In this document: positions 1 to 8,437 of the stretch, in pieces
How the letters are laid out: the number at the start of each line of letters is the position of its first letter
Numbering within the stretch: the first letter of the stretch is position 1
Assembly: GCF_902364025.1 (NCBI RefSeq)
Contig: NZ_CABJCG010000004.1
Location: forward strand, 62,001 to 126,000
DNA: 64,000 nucleotides
Direction of reading: 5' to 3'
From: Enterocloster lavalensis
GTDB taxonomy: Bacteria; Bacillota; Clostridia; Lachnospirales; Lachnospiraceae
Made by a program: the position numbers and the translations under genes
The notes under the pieces: generated by a model
The model's input: only the letters and a program-made list of their open reading frames with translations
Told to the model about the DNA's origin: nothing
The model's database searches: none

Positions 1-223
1 GGCCGTATTCATTCTCCCCCACTTCGACAATTTCCGCCGAGAACTCATGTCCCGGGATACGCGGATAGGACACATACGCCAGCGTGCCCCTGTATGTATT
101 TAAATCTCCGCCGCAGATCCCCCCATAAAGTAACTTTAAAAGCGCCTCGCCTTTTTTGGGCACAGGCCTCTCCATATCGATCAATTCCACCTCTCCGGGT
201 GCGTTAATTCTGATTGCCTTCAT
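1..223 (-). CDS. Zinc-dependent alcohol dehydrogenase (MDR family), N-terminal part
   Basis: Only the first 74 codons are in the window; the 3' part lies beyond base 1. The start is ATG at 223 after a GACAGGAGGT ribosome-binding site. The peptide shows GICGGD around Cys37 and PGHE around His59-Glu60, the catalytic zinc ligands of medium-chain alcohol/sorbitol-type dehydrogenases. It begins 19 bases after the stop of the LacI gene on the same strand, so it is probably the next gene of the sugar-acid operon and may oxidise a sugar alcohol or onic acid. The substrate cannot be told from this fragment. Confidence 0.88.
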   Translation of the reverse strand, partial: MKAIRINAPGEVELIDMERPVPKKGEALLKLLYGGICGGDLNTYRGTLAYVSYPRIPGHEFSAEIVEVGENEYG

Positions 224-242
224 CCGTTGTACCTCCTGTCTG

Positions 243-1325
243 TCAGGATATGTATAAATGATTTCCTGACACAGTCTCGCACTGATACATAGGAATACTG
301 CTTCGGAACAGCACCTCACTTCTGACATAGACGTTCTCCGACGGGGGAGCAATATTTCTCAGCAGAAATTCCGTGAGATACTGGGTCGCCACATATGCCT
401 GGCGGTAAGTATTCTTATGAAGCAGATTTGAGAAAATCCCCTGTTCCAGGCAGCACATGTTTTCCGGGAACAGGTCGCTTCCCACAGCAAGAACGCTGCC
501 TTTTCGCCCGCAGCTCTCGATGGCTTTGCCCAGAAAGATACTCCCCCGCGCCGTGACGCTGGAACAGGATTTAATGTTGTGATTGTTATGGAACTGTTCG
601 CAAATCTTCTCATAGGTTACACTGTCATAACCCGGGATCCGAACGATCCTGTTTTTGATTCCATATTTTTGAATATAGGAGTCGAAGCCGTCTACAATGA
701 GGAAATGGGAGGGAACCGTCTCGTTTCCGATGCATAAAAGCACCTCGTCCTCGTCCCCAAGTCTGCTTGTCAGTATCTCCCCAAGAATCTCTCCAAGGAG
801 CAGATAATGGGTCTGAACGCAGCACAGCCGGTTGATTTTTTCATTGTCATTTCCCACCAGCACCACGGGAATTCCCGCCTCTGAATATTTACCGACAGGC
901 GGAACGATACCGGAGGACGAATACCCGACGGAAATGATTCCGTCTATCTGGCCTTCAGCGGACAGCTGGTCAAGTTTTTCCTCAATATACCGGTGATCCG
1001 GCTCATCTCTGTACGGAATTTCAACCGCCTTTATGCTGAAATCCGCCAGCGTTTTCATATAATCGCGAAAGCCCTTCCAGATATCCGCATAATAATAGCG
1101 GTATTCCCCTGTCTCCTGCGGAAAAAGCGCCGCAATGCAGTAAGGCTTCCGTTTCAGGGAAGCTGCGACCGTGTTTGAATGGTAGTCGAGCTCTTTTGCG
1201 ATCTCACAGATGCGGTTTCTGGTTTGTTCACCGACACCTGGTTTGTTATTCAGGGAGGCATGGACTGTCGACAATGATACGCCCGCCCTGGCAGCGATAT
1301 CTTTAATAGTGGTTCTGGTTTTCAC
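243..1325 (-). CDS. LacI-family transcriptional regulator of the sugar-acid operon
   Basis: This is a 360-residue protein of normal LacI/GalR length. The helix-turn-helix occupies roughly residues 6-26 (TIKDIAARAGVSLSTV), followed by a hinge and a periplasmic-binding-protein-like effector domain. The start codon is GTG at 1325, preceded by GAAAGG. It sits in the same orientation after the racemase-like gene, inside the operon that starts at 10013. The GAAACGTTTC operators in that operon's promoter are typical LacI-family sites, so autoregulation through them is the natural inference. The effector is presumably a pathway sugar acid, but nothing in the sequence identifies it. Confidence 0.9.
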   Translation of the reverse strand: MKTRTTIKDIAARAGVSLSTVHASLNNKPGVGEQTRNRICEIAKELDYHSNTVAASLKRKPYCIAALFPQETGEYRYYYADIWKGFRDYMKTLADFSIKAVEIPYRDEPDHRYIEEKLDQLSAEGQIDGIISVGYSSSGIVPPVGKYSEAGIPVVLVGNDNEKINRLCCVQTHYLLLGEILGEILTSRLGDEDEVLLCIGNETVPSHFLIVDGFDSYIQKYGIKNRIVRIPGYDSVTYEKICEQFHNNHNIKSCSSVTARGSIFLGKAIESCGRKGSVLAVGSDLFPENMCCLEQGIFSNLLHKNTYRQAYVATQYLTEFLLRNIAPPSENVYVRSEVLFRSSIPMYQCETVSGNHLYIS

Positions 1326-1417
1326 GAGTTCAGACCTTTCGATTTTTTTTAAGTTTAACTCATAAAACCCCCCGCGTCAATGACAACCGCCCGCTGCAAA
1401 CCGGCCGGTTCCGAGGC

Positions 1418-2713
1418 TCAATCCACCATAAAACCGTCCCCGTCAAACAGGATTTCTTCCGGCCCTCTCACATATTCAATGTCCGGCTGATCCTTGATCG
1501 CCTCATACAGCGCCTCCGACACCTGCAGCTCCTTCATGGACAGCGTGTCCTTGATTCGCGCCACCCGGTGCGGTCTGGGCGCCCCGTTGCAGCAGCGCAG
1601 GGCTATGACCAGGGCTTCCCTGTCATTGTTGACGTACATCGGGATTTTGGAACCCTGTATCTCAGTGGCGGTGATCAGATTGGTCCATGTCTCCGACCAG
1701 TCTATGTCATTTAAACAGCGCCGGGTGGTGATATCCGCCTCATTGATTCCGCTGCCGTTGTGATGGCTCTCCGGCGTCAGCCCTCGTATGAACAGCCGCT
1801 TGATGCGGACCGGGTCCTCAAAACCATAACACCGGCTGTTCGAACGTCCCACCACGTTGGGGTCAAAGCCATAGCCGCTGATATTTTTGCCGATCCGGTC
1901 GATGATCAACACGTCGATATCGTCAAACTTAAAACCTGCCAGCTGCTGCTTTGCCGTCTTTAACAGGCGCGCGTCTGCCTCCATGATCTGCGCTCCCGGA
2001 ATCACCTCCAGCGTATGGATCTCGTCGTATGCGTTCTGGATAATCCCTACGCCGAACGCCACGGGAGCCGCCTGCAAAAACTGCCTGGCCGCTTCCGTAA
2101 TGAAGCTTCCGAACCCGCAAAATCCCTGTGAGTGGATGGCTGCGGCCCCCTTGTGCTTGCCCAGACCGATTGCGATCATCTTACACAGACCGCTCTCATG
2201 TTCATTTCGAAAATCCGTGTGCGGTTTTATCTTGTGGCAGATCACGATGCCGTCCGACTCAAACGCAAGCTTGTCGCAGAACAGCGGAATCCCGTTGGGC
2301 AGCGTTCCGTACTGCACCACGTCCATGGAGGATTTTATGGGCGCTCCGATTCCTGCCTCAGTAATTCCATAGGAGGCCAGAACCTCCTCCTGCCCCCTGG
2401 CGGTGGCGCCTCCGTGGCTTCCCATGGCAGGCACGACAAAGGGCCTGGCCCCCCATTCCTTCATGATATCGCAGATGGTTTTAAGGATTACCACAATATT
2501 GGGGATTCCCCTGCTGCCCGCAGTGATGGCGATGCGCTTGCCTTTAAAACGCTCCGGTGCCCCCGCGTTCGCCTCCATCTGTTCCCTGATATGAAGGGGG
2601 ATGTCGGCAATCTGGCAGGCATCGAAATGCTGCCGTATGGTGACCATTTTAGGGATCGTGACGTCCCTGTCCTGGATTAAAAGGTCGTTTATTTCCGGAA
2701 AATTGATAAACAT
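1418..2713 (-). CDS. LarA-like (lactate racemase domain) protein
   Basis: The 431-residue protein resembles the nickel-dependent lactate racemase fold (LarA N-terminal/DUF2088 family). Visible are SRGI near residue 68, GSHGG around His100, and HKIKPH at 160-165, positions where LarA enzymes place catalytic histidines and the lysine that binds the nickel-pincer cofactor. It follows the TRAP permease gene by 19 bases and has a GAGGGG ribosome-binding site. In this setting a racemase or epimerase acting on a 2-hydroxy acid is plausible. No larB, larC or larE cofactor genes are in the window. The exact reaction is unknown; some LarA homologues act on substrates other than lactate. Confidence 0.75.
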   Translation of the reverse strand: MFINFPEINDLLIQDRDVTIPKMVTIRQHFDACQIADIPLHIREQMEANAGAPERFKGKRIAITAGSRGIPNIVVILKTICDIMKEWGARPFVVPAMGSHGGATARGQEEVLASYGITEAGIGAPIKSSMDVVQYGTLPNGIPLFCDKLAFESDGIVICHKIKPHTDFRNEHESGLCKMIAIGLGKHKGAAAIHSQGFCGFGSFITEAARQFLQAAPVAFGVGIIQNAYDEIHTLEVIPGAQIMEADARLLKTAKQQLAGFKFDDIDVLIIDRIGKNISGYGFDPNVVGRSNSRCYGFEDPVRIKRLFIRGLTPESHHNGSGINEADITTRRCLNDIDWSETWTNLITATEIQGSKIPMYVNNDREALVIALRCCNGAPRPHRVARIKDTLSMKELQVSEALYEAIKDQPDIEYVRGPEEILFDGDGFMVD

Positions 2714-2732
2714 GTTGTTCCCCTCGGTTCTC

Positions 2733-4025
2733 CTAGAATACTAAATTTACAATTCCCAGCGTAAATACCGGCACAAAGGTCAGCAATGCCAGGCAGCCAA
2801 GCGCCAGAGCGTAAAATGGCAGGCCCGCGATGATAAAATCTTTCATCTTACACTTGGTGATGCCACAGACGGTAAACATCAGCGTTCCCATGGGCGGAGT
2901 TACCGCGCCTATGGCCATGTTGAAATTGAAGATCAGCGCAAACTGGATCGGATCCACGCCAAAGGCCACCGCCATGGGATGGAGCAGCGGAACCAGCACG
3001 ATCAGCGCCGCGTTTCCCTCGATGAACATTCCCACAAACAGGAGGAACACATTGACAATCACCAGGAACGCGTATTTTCCGCCGATGTAGGTGGTCATCA
3101 GGGCCGTCAGCTTCTGGGGAATCTGCTCTCTGGTCAAAATCCAGGAAAATGCCGATGCCGCCGACACGATAATCAGCACGGAAGCCGTGGTAAGCACGCT
3201 CTCTTTGAGTCCTTTTTTCAGCTCGCCCCAGCCCAGCTCCCGATAGAGAACCCCCAGAATAATGGAGTAAACCACCGCGATGGACCCAGCCTCCGTGGGC
3301 GTACAGATGCCCAGCCGGATGCCTCCTATAATGATAACCGGCAGGCAGAGCGGCAGAATTGCGTGGCGGAATTTCGTGCCCAGCTCCTTTTTGTCCATCC
3401 TGGCCTGACCGTACGCCTGGTAGCCGCGCTTTTTAGAGATAATCCCACAGAGCAGCATCATGGATGTACACAACAGCAGACCCGGACCGATTCCCGCGAT
3501 AAACAGCTTTCCGATGGACAGATTGGCGATGGAACCGTACAGAATCGCCGCGATTCCCGGAGGGATTAACGGTGTGATGATCGATGAAAATGCCGTTACC
3601 GCCGAAGAAAACGGCTTGCTGTATCCGTGGCGCTCCATCTCCGGCTCCAGCATCTTGGCCTCCATGGCGGCATCCGCCAGGGAAGAACCCGACAGGCCGC
3701 CCATCATCGTGGACAGCAGCACGTTCACCTGCGCCAGGCCCCCCGGCAGTTTACAGGTCAGCACGGTACAGAAATCCATAATCCGCTTTGTGACGCCCGT
3801 ATAATTCATAAATACGCCCGCCGCGATAAAAAACGGCACAGCCAGTAGCGGTATACTCTCGATCCCGGCGATCATCCTCTGAATGATCAGGTAGATGGTG
3901 ACATCCGTCTGCAGCACGAAATAGATAATGGTGCTGCCAAGGATTGCCCCGTAAACGGGAACCTTGAGGAAGAGGAGAATCAAGAGCGCGATGCACGAAA
4001 ATCCTATGATTGCTCCTGAGCTCAT
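2733..4025 (-). CDS. TRAP transporter large permease (DctM family)
   Basis: A 430-residue, very hydrophobic protein with the many transmembrane segments of the DctM/SiaM channel subunit. The characteristic glycine- and proline-rich stretches are present (for example SSIITPLIPPGIAA and MAIGAVTPPMG). The start overlaps the stop of the small permease by four bases, so the two are translationally coupled. Together with the upstream small permease and binding protein it forms a complete sodium- or proton-driven tripartite importer for carboxylic or sugar acids, the probable uptake system of this operon. Confidence 0.95.
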   Translation of the reverse strand: MSSGAIIGFSCIALLILLFLKVPVYGAILGSTIIYFVLQTDVTIYLIIQRMIAGIESIPLLAVPFFIAAGVFMNYTGVTKRIMDFCTVLTCKLPGGLAQVNVLLSTMMGGLSGSSLADAAMEAKMLEPEMERHGYSKPFSSAVTAFSSIITPLIPPGIAAILYGSIANLSIGKLFIAGIGPGLLLCTSMMLLCGIISKKRGYQAYGQARMDKKELGTKFRHAILPLCLPVIIIGGIRLGICTPTEAGSIAVVYSIILGVLYRELGWGELKKGLKESVLTTASVLIIVSAASAFSWILTREQIPQKLTALMTTYIGGKYAFLVIVNVFLLFVGMFIEGNAALIVLVPLLHPMAVAFGVDPIQFALIFNFNMAIGAVTPPMGTLMFTVCGITKCKMKDFIIAGLPFYALALGCLALLTFVPVFTLGIVNLVF

Positions 4026-4537
4026 ACGTCTTGCCCCCTTTCACGGTCCGCGGCGTCTTCGTCCGAGCCGCCTTTCCATAATTGATATAGTTCCGCCAGC
4101 ATGTTGCAGATCATGAGAAAGCATCCCACCGGAACCGCCGAATAGATCAAGGCATAGGGCACTTTTGTGTAGCTGGTGGCCCGTCCGGTATTCATCATCT
4201 GGCCCACCAGCCGTCCGCCCTGGACCATGAGGAACAGCAGGATGAATACCATGAGCACATTCACCGCCGCGGCGAGGATCCTCTGCACCTTCTTTGGAAA
4301 TGATTCCACCAGTATCTCGATGGCGATATGCCCTCCGTTGCGGTATACGGCTCCCGCCCCCAGATAGACCAGCCATACCATGCACCAGAGCTGAACTTCC
4401 TCCAGCCACACAATGGGGCGAAAGAAGATGTAGCGCGAAAACACGCTGATACAGGTAAGACCCACGAGAATCGTCAGCACCGCGCTTGTCAAAACCAGAT
4501 CCAAATTCAAAAATACGACCTTAAGTTTCGTTTTCAT
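4022..4537 (-). CDS. TRAP transporter small permease (DctQ family)
   Basis: A 171-residue membrane protein with four predicted transmembrane segments and the DctQ signature (WLEEVQLWCMVWLVYLGAG). I place the start at the ATG at 4537 because AAGGAG lies just upstream; an in-frame ATG at 4570 lacks such a site and falls in the intergenic stem-loop. It lies between the binding-protein gene and the large permease, as is usual for TRAP operons. Confidence 0.92.
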   Translation of the reverse strand: MKTKLKVVFLNLDLVLTSAVLTILVGLTCISVFSRYIFFRPIVWLEEVQLWCMVWLVYLGAGAVYRNGGHIAIEILVESFPKKVQRILAAAVNVLMVFILLFLMVQGGRLVGQMMNTGRATSYTKVPYALIYSAVPVGCFLMICNMLAELYQLWKGGSDEDAADRERGQDV

Positions 4538-4563
4538 GAAAACCTTCTCCTTGTTGGACAGTT

Positions 4564-4600
4564 CATGCACATAATTACCCGCCGGACAATTATGTGCATG
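4564..4600 (-). promoter_or_regulatory. Perfect 13-bp stem-loop between the TRAP binding protein and permeases
   Basis: CATGCACATAATT is repeated as a perfect inverted copy 11 bases away, giving a long hairpin in the gap between the binding-protein stop and the small permease start. There is no T-tract on the minus strand, so it is not a normal terminator. Such hairpins often stabilise the upstream binding-protein mRNA and lower permease expression; that role is inferred here. Confidence 0.65.
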
Positions 4601-4616
4601 TCTGTGACGGTTACGG

Positions 4617-5726
4617 CTACTTGCCGATCGCAGCTCTCACTACATTATAAAGATCCGGAGTGCTCCAGCTTCCGTTTACTTCAGGATCCGTGTAAACTCC
4701 GGAGGTAGCTTCCTTCCAGAGAGCCAGTTCCTCGTCAGAGAGTTCATAAACCTCAACCCCTGCATCCTTCATCAGCTTGAGGCACTCTTCCGACGTGGTC
4801 TCCACCGCTTCGTTGTTGGCTTTCGCACCCTCATGCATGGCAGCGATCAACGCTTCCTGCTGTTCTGCGGTAAGGGAATTATAGAAATCCGCTCCGCAGA
4901 TCCAAAGCGAAATATTCTTGACCATGCCGTCCCGCACAATATACTTGCACACCTCATGGAACTTGTTGTTGTACATGGTTGTAAAGGTGTTTTCAAGACC
5001 GTCGATGGTTCCCTGCTGAAGCCCTGTATAGACGTCGCCCAGGGCCATGGGTGTGGGTGCCGCCCCCATATTGGAGAAAGTCTTGATCTGGATCGGGAAC
5101 GCATTCACCCTGATTTTCGTGCCTTTGAAATCATCCGGGACATGGATCGGTTTCGAGCTCATCGTGTAGCGCTCACCGTAAATCCAGTCCGCCCCGATCA
5201 CCTTAAGCCCCTTTGTCTCCAGCTCTGCGTTGATGCTCTCAAACCAGTCCGTCTCAAAGGTCGCCCAGGCGTCATCCCATGTGTCGAACAAGAACGGTCC
5301 GAACAGAATGCTGAAATCCGGCACAAAATCACTGAGGTACAGTCCGTCCGCCACCGTAACCACGGAATCCCCGGCAAGCATCTGATCGATCAGATTGGAC
5401 TTGTTGCCCAGCTGGCTGGAGGGATATAAAACCACCTCCCAGTTGGCCGTCCCGTCGGACTCCAAAGCCGTCTTCACGGCGTTGGCGCCAAGGTCGGCCG
5501 GTTCGCCCGGATTCAGCTCATATCCGATTTTTACATTGACCTTGGGCAGCTCTGCCGCGGGCGTCTCCGCCTTGGCCCCCTCAGCCTGCGTTCCCTCCTC
5601 TTTCGCCGCCTCCGCCTGCGTCTGGGCGGGCGCCTCAGTTGTCTTAGCCGCGCTTCCCCCGCAGCCTGCCAGCATTCCGGAAACCAATGCCGCCGTCAAA
5701 CATAATGCTGTAACTCTTTTCTTCAT
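4617..5726 (-). CDS. TRAP transporter solute-binding protein (DctP family), lipoprotein
   Basis: The 369-residue protein begins with a lipoprotein signal peptide ending LAGCGG (lipidation Cys near residue 22), then an alanine/glutamate-rich linker and a DctP domain. The DctP-type stretch DFKGTKIRVNAFP carries the arginine region that usually binds the ligand carboxylate, followed by TYTGLQ/GTIDGLEN-like motifs. The ribosome-binding site AAGGAGG is excellent. It captures the operon's substrate, most likely an acidic sugar derivative, and hands it to the DctQM permease encoded just downstream. Confidence 0.95.
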   Translation of the reverse strand: MKKRVTALCLTAALVSGMLAGCGGSAAKTTEAPAQTQAEAAKEEGTQAEGAKAETPAAELPKVNVKIGYELNPGEPADLGANAVKTALESDGTANWEVVLYPSSQLGNKSNLIDQMLAGDSVVTVADGLYLSDFVPDFSILFGPFLFDTWDDAWATFETDWFESINAELETKGLKVIGADWIYGERYTMSSKPIHVPDDFKGTKIRVNAFPIQIKTFSNMGAAPTPMALGDVYTGLQQGTIDGLENTFTTMYNNKFHEVCKYIVRDGMVKNISLWICGADFYNSLTAEQQEALIAAMHEGAKANNEAVETTSEECLKLMKDAGVEVYELSDEELALWKEATSGVYTDPEVNGSWSTPDLYNVVRAAIGK

Positions 5727-5781
5727 CGTAAACCCTCCTTAGAATATGTATGTTTTTCCGCCCCGGAAAGGCGGTTTTTAC

Positions 5782-6897
5782 TTAAGCACGTAAATCCTTG
5801 TAGGATACGCATTTGCGTTGGATCAGCTCCCAATCCAGTTCAACTCCCACCCCTGGCCGGTCCGGAACGGTTATGATTCCGTTTTGGATCGGAAGATTCC
5901 CCTGCATCGGAAGGCGGAAATTGTCCTCCGGAACAAAATACTCAAACCATTCACTGTTCCGCACGGCGCAGGCCACGTGGAGGGTGGCGATATCCATATA
6001 GTTCATGGTGGTCGTATGCATCTCGCAGTTCATGCCGAAGCTTTCCGCCAGATGGGCGATTTTAAGCGTTCCTGTGATCCCCCATTTCCATGAGACATCA
6101 GCCCTCACCAGGTCGGTTGCCCGGTTGAGGATGGACTGGGCGGCTCCCCAGTGACACCCCCTGCTGGTCTCAGTTGCCAGTATGGGAATGTCCAGGGCGC
6201 TGCAGAGTTCCGTATATTTGTTTATCTCAAAATCCCGGAAGGGCTCCTCAAACCACAGATACCCCAGATCTTCCAGATTCCTTCCCACCCGGATGGCGTC
6301 GCCCAGCGTGTACTCCCCAACCGGGTCCGTCATCAAATCCATCGTGGTTCCCACGCCGTCTCTCAGGGCGGTGTGAACTGCGATATCCTCCCGCCATATC
6401 CCCGACGGATGGGCTTTGTAGCAGCGGATTCCCTGCTCCCTGTACCGCAGGGCCTCCTCCACATATTCCTCCGGCCCATCGTGAAACAGGCCGCTGGCGT
6501 AGACCGGCAGTTGATTCCGGTAAGCCCCCAGGTACTTGTAAAGCGGAAGTCCCGCCTCCTTTGCAGCCATATCCCAAAGCGCCACATCCACCGGCCCGGG
6601 AAGATAAACCGGGAAAAAAGTCAGATTGCGGTCAATATTCCACAATTCCTGCCAGATGGCCTCCCGCTCATACGCGGATCTGCCCAGAACCACCGGCGCA
6701 ATATTGTCCTCCAGGTAGCTCTCCGTCACCCTGGCCGAACGGGCCGCCATTGCCGTGGCAATCCCCTCTGCTCCGTTATCGGCCGTGAGCTTAATCACCA
6801 CCACGTCCCAGTCCATCTTTGACCTGCCGCGGTGTTTTTCGTCGAAAAAGTTCTCTCCCCTCTGCACCCACCACGTCTCAAAACGCTCGATTCTCAC
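5782..6897 (-). CDS. Enolase-superfamily (mandelate racemase/muconate lactonizing type) sugar-acid dehydratase
   Basis: A 371-residue protein with the enolase-superfamily layout: an N-terminal capping domain, then a TIM barrel with CYKAHPSG (Lys-x-His instead of Lys-x-Lys), metal ligands in DLMTDP, WFEEPF and ATETSRG, and a late EMHTTT histidine. Enzymes with this pattern abstract the alpha proton of a sugar acid, usually dehydrating it to a 2-keto-3-deoxy acid. The start is GTG at 6897, preceded by AGGGGG. The substrate cannot be assigned from motifs; the Lys-x-His variant should help place it in a subgroup. Confidence 0.88.
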   Translation of the reverse strand: MRIERFETWWVQRGENFFDEKHRGRSKMDWDVVVIKLTADNGAEGIATAMAARSARVTESYLEDNIAPVVLGRSAYEREAIWQELWNIDRNLTFFPVYLPGPVDVALWDMAAKEAGLPLYKYLGAYRNQLPVYASGLFHDGPEEYVEEALRYREQGIRCYKAHPSGIWREDIAVHTALRDGVGTTMDLMTDPVGEYTLGDAIRVGRNLEDLGYLWFEEPFRDFEINKYTELCSALDIPILATETSRGCHWGAAQSILNRATDLVRADVSWKWGITGTLKIAHLAESFGMNCEMHTTTMNYMDIATLHVACAVRNSEWFEYFVPEDNFRLPMQGNLPIQNGIITVPDRPGVGVELDWELIQRKCVSYKDLRA

Positions 6898-6911
6898 GCT
6901 CGCTTATCCCC

Positions 6912-7619
6912 CTATAAAATACCGTATTTTGCAAATGCCTCCGTGGCCGTCATACCGTTTTCAATCGCCGCGCGCACGGTTTTTTCCCCCGCCGCCTTGA
7001 CAAACGCCTTTTCCAGAACCTGCTCATGGATTTCCCTGGGAATCACCAGTACGCCGTCCACATCGCCGAACACCACGTCGCCGTCCCCGATGGTCACCTG
7101 TCCGATCTCAATGGTACAGCGGTAATCGCAGACATATGTCCGGACGCTGGAATCCTGCGCCCAGCAGGCTCTGGCAAATACCGGGAAATTGAGCCCGATC
7201 ACCTGGGGCGTATCCCTCGTGTAACCGTCCAAAACCGCTCCCGCAGCGCCTCTGACCTTTGCCGTTGTGGTCAGAAGCTCTCCCCATAGCGCAGAATTGT
7301 GGGCGCCTGTGGCTACGTAAATTTCATTTGGTTTTAACTGATCCAGCGCCTCCGTCAGGTAACCGAAGGGCTTTTTCGGCTCCTCGAATACGTCGTTCTC
7401 CAAAATCGTGCAGGCAAAGCCCGCCAGCTTCAGCCGGTTGTCCTCCCCACCCTCTTTTATGTATGCCTGGACCGGAGCCAGAGCGGCCAGGGGCCTTATC
7501 TCCGCCGGAAGGAACTGATGCTTATACCCCATCTGATCCAGAATGTCCCCCACAACCGGGGTGTATAACGTTTCCTTCATCAGCGCAAACATTTCTTCAT
7601 CATTTTTCCACAACGCCAT
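6912..7619 (-). CDS. RraA-like protein (HMG/CHA-type aldolase family)
   Basis: The 235-residue protein belongs to the RraA/4-hydroxy-4-methyl-2-oxoglutarate aldolase family. It carries the typical GELLTTTAKVRGAAGAVLDG segment followed by YTRDTP, where the Arg and Asp bind the oxo-acid and the divalent metal. Members of catabolic operons act as class II aldolases or decarboxylases on pyruvate-derived oxo acids, whereas E. coli RraA is an RNase E inhibitor. The operon context favours the catabolic role, cleaving a keto-deoxy acid made by the neighbouring dehydratases. Start ATG at 7619 follows GGAGG. Confidence 0.82.
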   Translation of the reverse strand: MALWKNDEEMFALMKETLYTPVVGDILDQMGYKHQFLPAEIRPLAALAPVQAYIKEGGEDNRLKLAGFACTILENDVFEEPKKPFGYLTEALDQLKPNEIYVATGAHNSALWGELLTTTAKVRGAAGAVLDGYTRDTPQVIGLNFPVFARACWAQDSSVRTYVCDYRCTIEIGQVTIGDGDVVFGDVDGVLVIPREIHEQVLEKAFVKAAGEKTVRAAIENGMTATEAFAKYGIL

Positions 7620-7632
7620 AGAGGTCCTCCGA

Positions 7633-8433
7633 TCAAAAGCCGATCAGCGCGCCGCCATCCACCGGAATGCATGCGCCGCTGATGTAACGGGCCGCATCGC
7701 TGCAGAGAAAAGCAGCGCACATGCCCACGTCCATTGGGTCTCCGACTGTCTTTGCCGGTATGCGCCCCATGATCTTGGCAAGGCGCGGCGGATCATTGTC
7801 CACCGCCTTGTGGAACATGGGCGTATCAATCCACCCCGGCGCTATGGCATTGACCGTTATGCCAAACTCCGCCAGCTCCGCCGTCAGCGTGTGGATCATC
7901 CCCAGATATCCCGCCTTGGCGGTCGCGTACCCCGCCACCATCGGCTGGCCGATATAACTGGTCATGCTGGCCTGAAACAGAATGCGCCCGCGGCCAAGCT
8001 CCTTCATCTGCGGCACAAACGCCTTTGTCAGGGCGAAGGCTCCCACCAGATGGACGTTCAGAACCTTGACATAGTCCTCCACCGTCATATCCCAGATATA
8101 TTTCTTGCAGTGATTCCCCGCATTATTGACCAGAATACTGACAGGACCATGTTCCCGCACAATGCGGTCCGCCGTCTCCTGGGTGTGCGCAGTGTCAGTG
8201 ATGTCAAACTGGCAGAATACAGTTTTGTCCCCGAATTCCCTCAAGGACTCTGCCGCCTGCTCCCCGCTCTCATAGCTTAACACCACGACCTTGGCACCGG
8301 CGCTCACAAGGCATCTGGTAATCGCAAGTCCCAGGCCGGTGGAACCGCCTGTGACAACTGCGGTCTGACCGTCCAGGGAATAGTACCTGGACATACAGAA
8401 GTCTTTTAACTGCTCTTTGGTAAATAAATCCAT
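7633..8433 (-). CDS. SDR-family oxidoreductase
   Basis: A 266-residue classical short-chain dehydrogenase. TGGSTGLG (around residue 30) is the NAD(P)-binding glycine motif, VNNAGNH follows, and the YATAKAGYLGM segment holds the catalytic Tyr-x-x-x-Lys. The C-terminus (ISGACIPVDGGALIGF) is typical for gluconate 5-dehydrogenase or 3-oxoacyl reductase-like sugar-acid dehydrogenases. Its ribosome-binding site lies within the last codons of the upstream UxaA-like gene, implying coupling. It probably interconverts a hydroxy acid and a keto acid in the pathway. Confidence 0.92.
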   Translation of the reverse strand: MDLFTKEQLKDFCMSRYYSLDGQTAVVTGGSTGLGLAITRCLVSAGAKVVVLSYESGEQAAESLREFGDKTVFCQFDITDTAHTQETADRIVREHGPVSILVNNAGNHCKKYIWDMTVEDYVKVLNVHLVGAFALTKAFVPQMKELGRGRILFQASMTSYIGQPMVAGYATAKAGYLGMIHTLTAELAEFGITVNAIAPGWIDTPMFHKAVDNDPPRLAKIMGRIPAKTVGDPMDVGMCAAFLCSDAARYISGACIPVDGGALIGF

Positions 8434-8437
8434 GACC

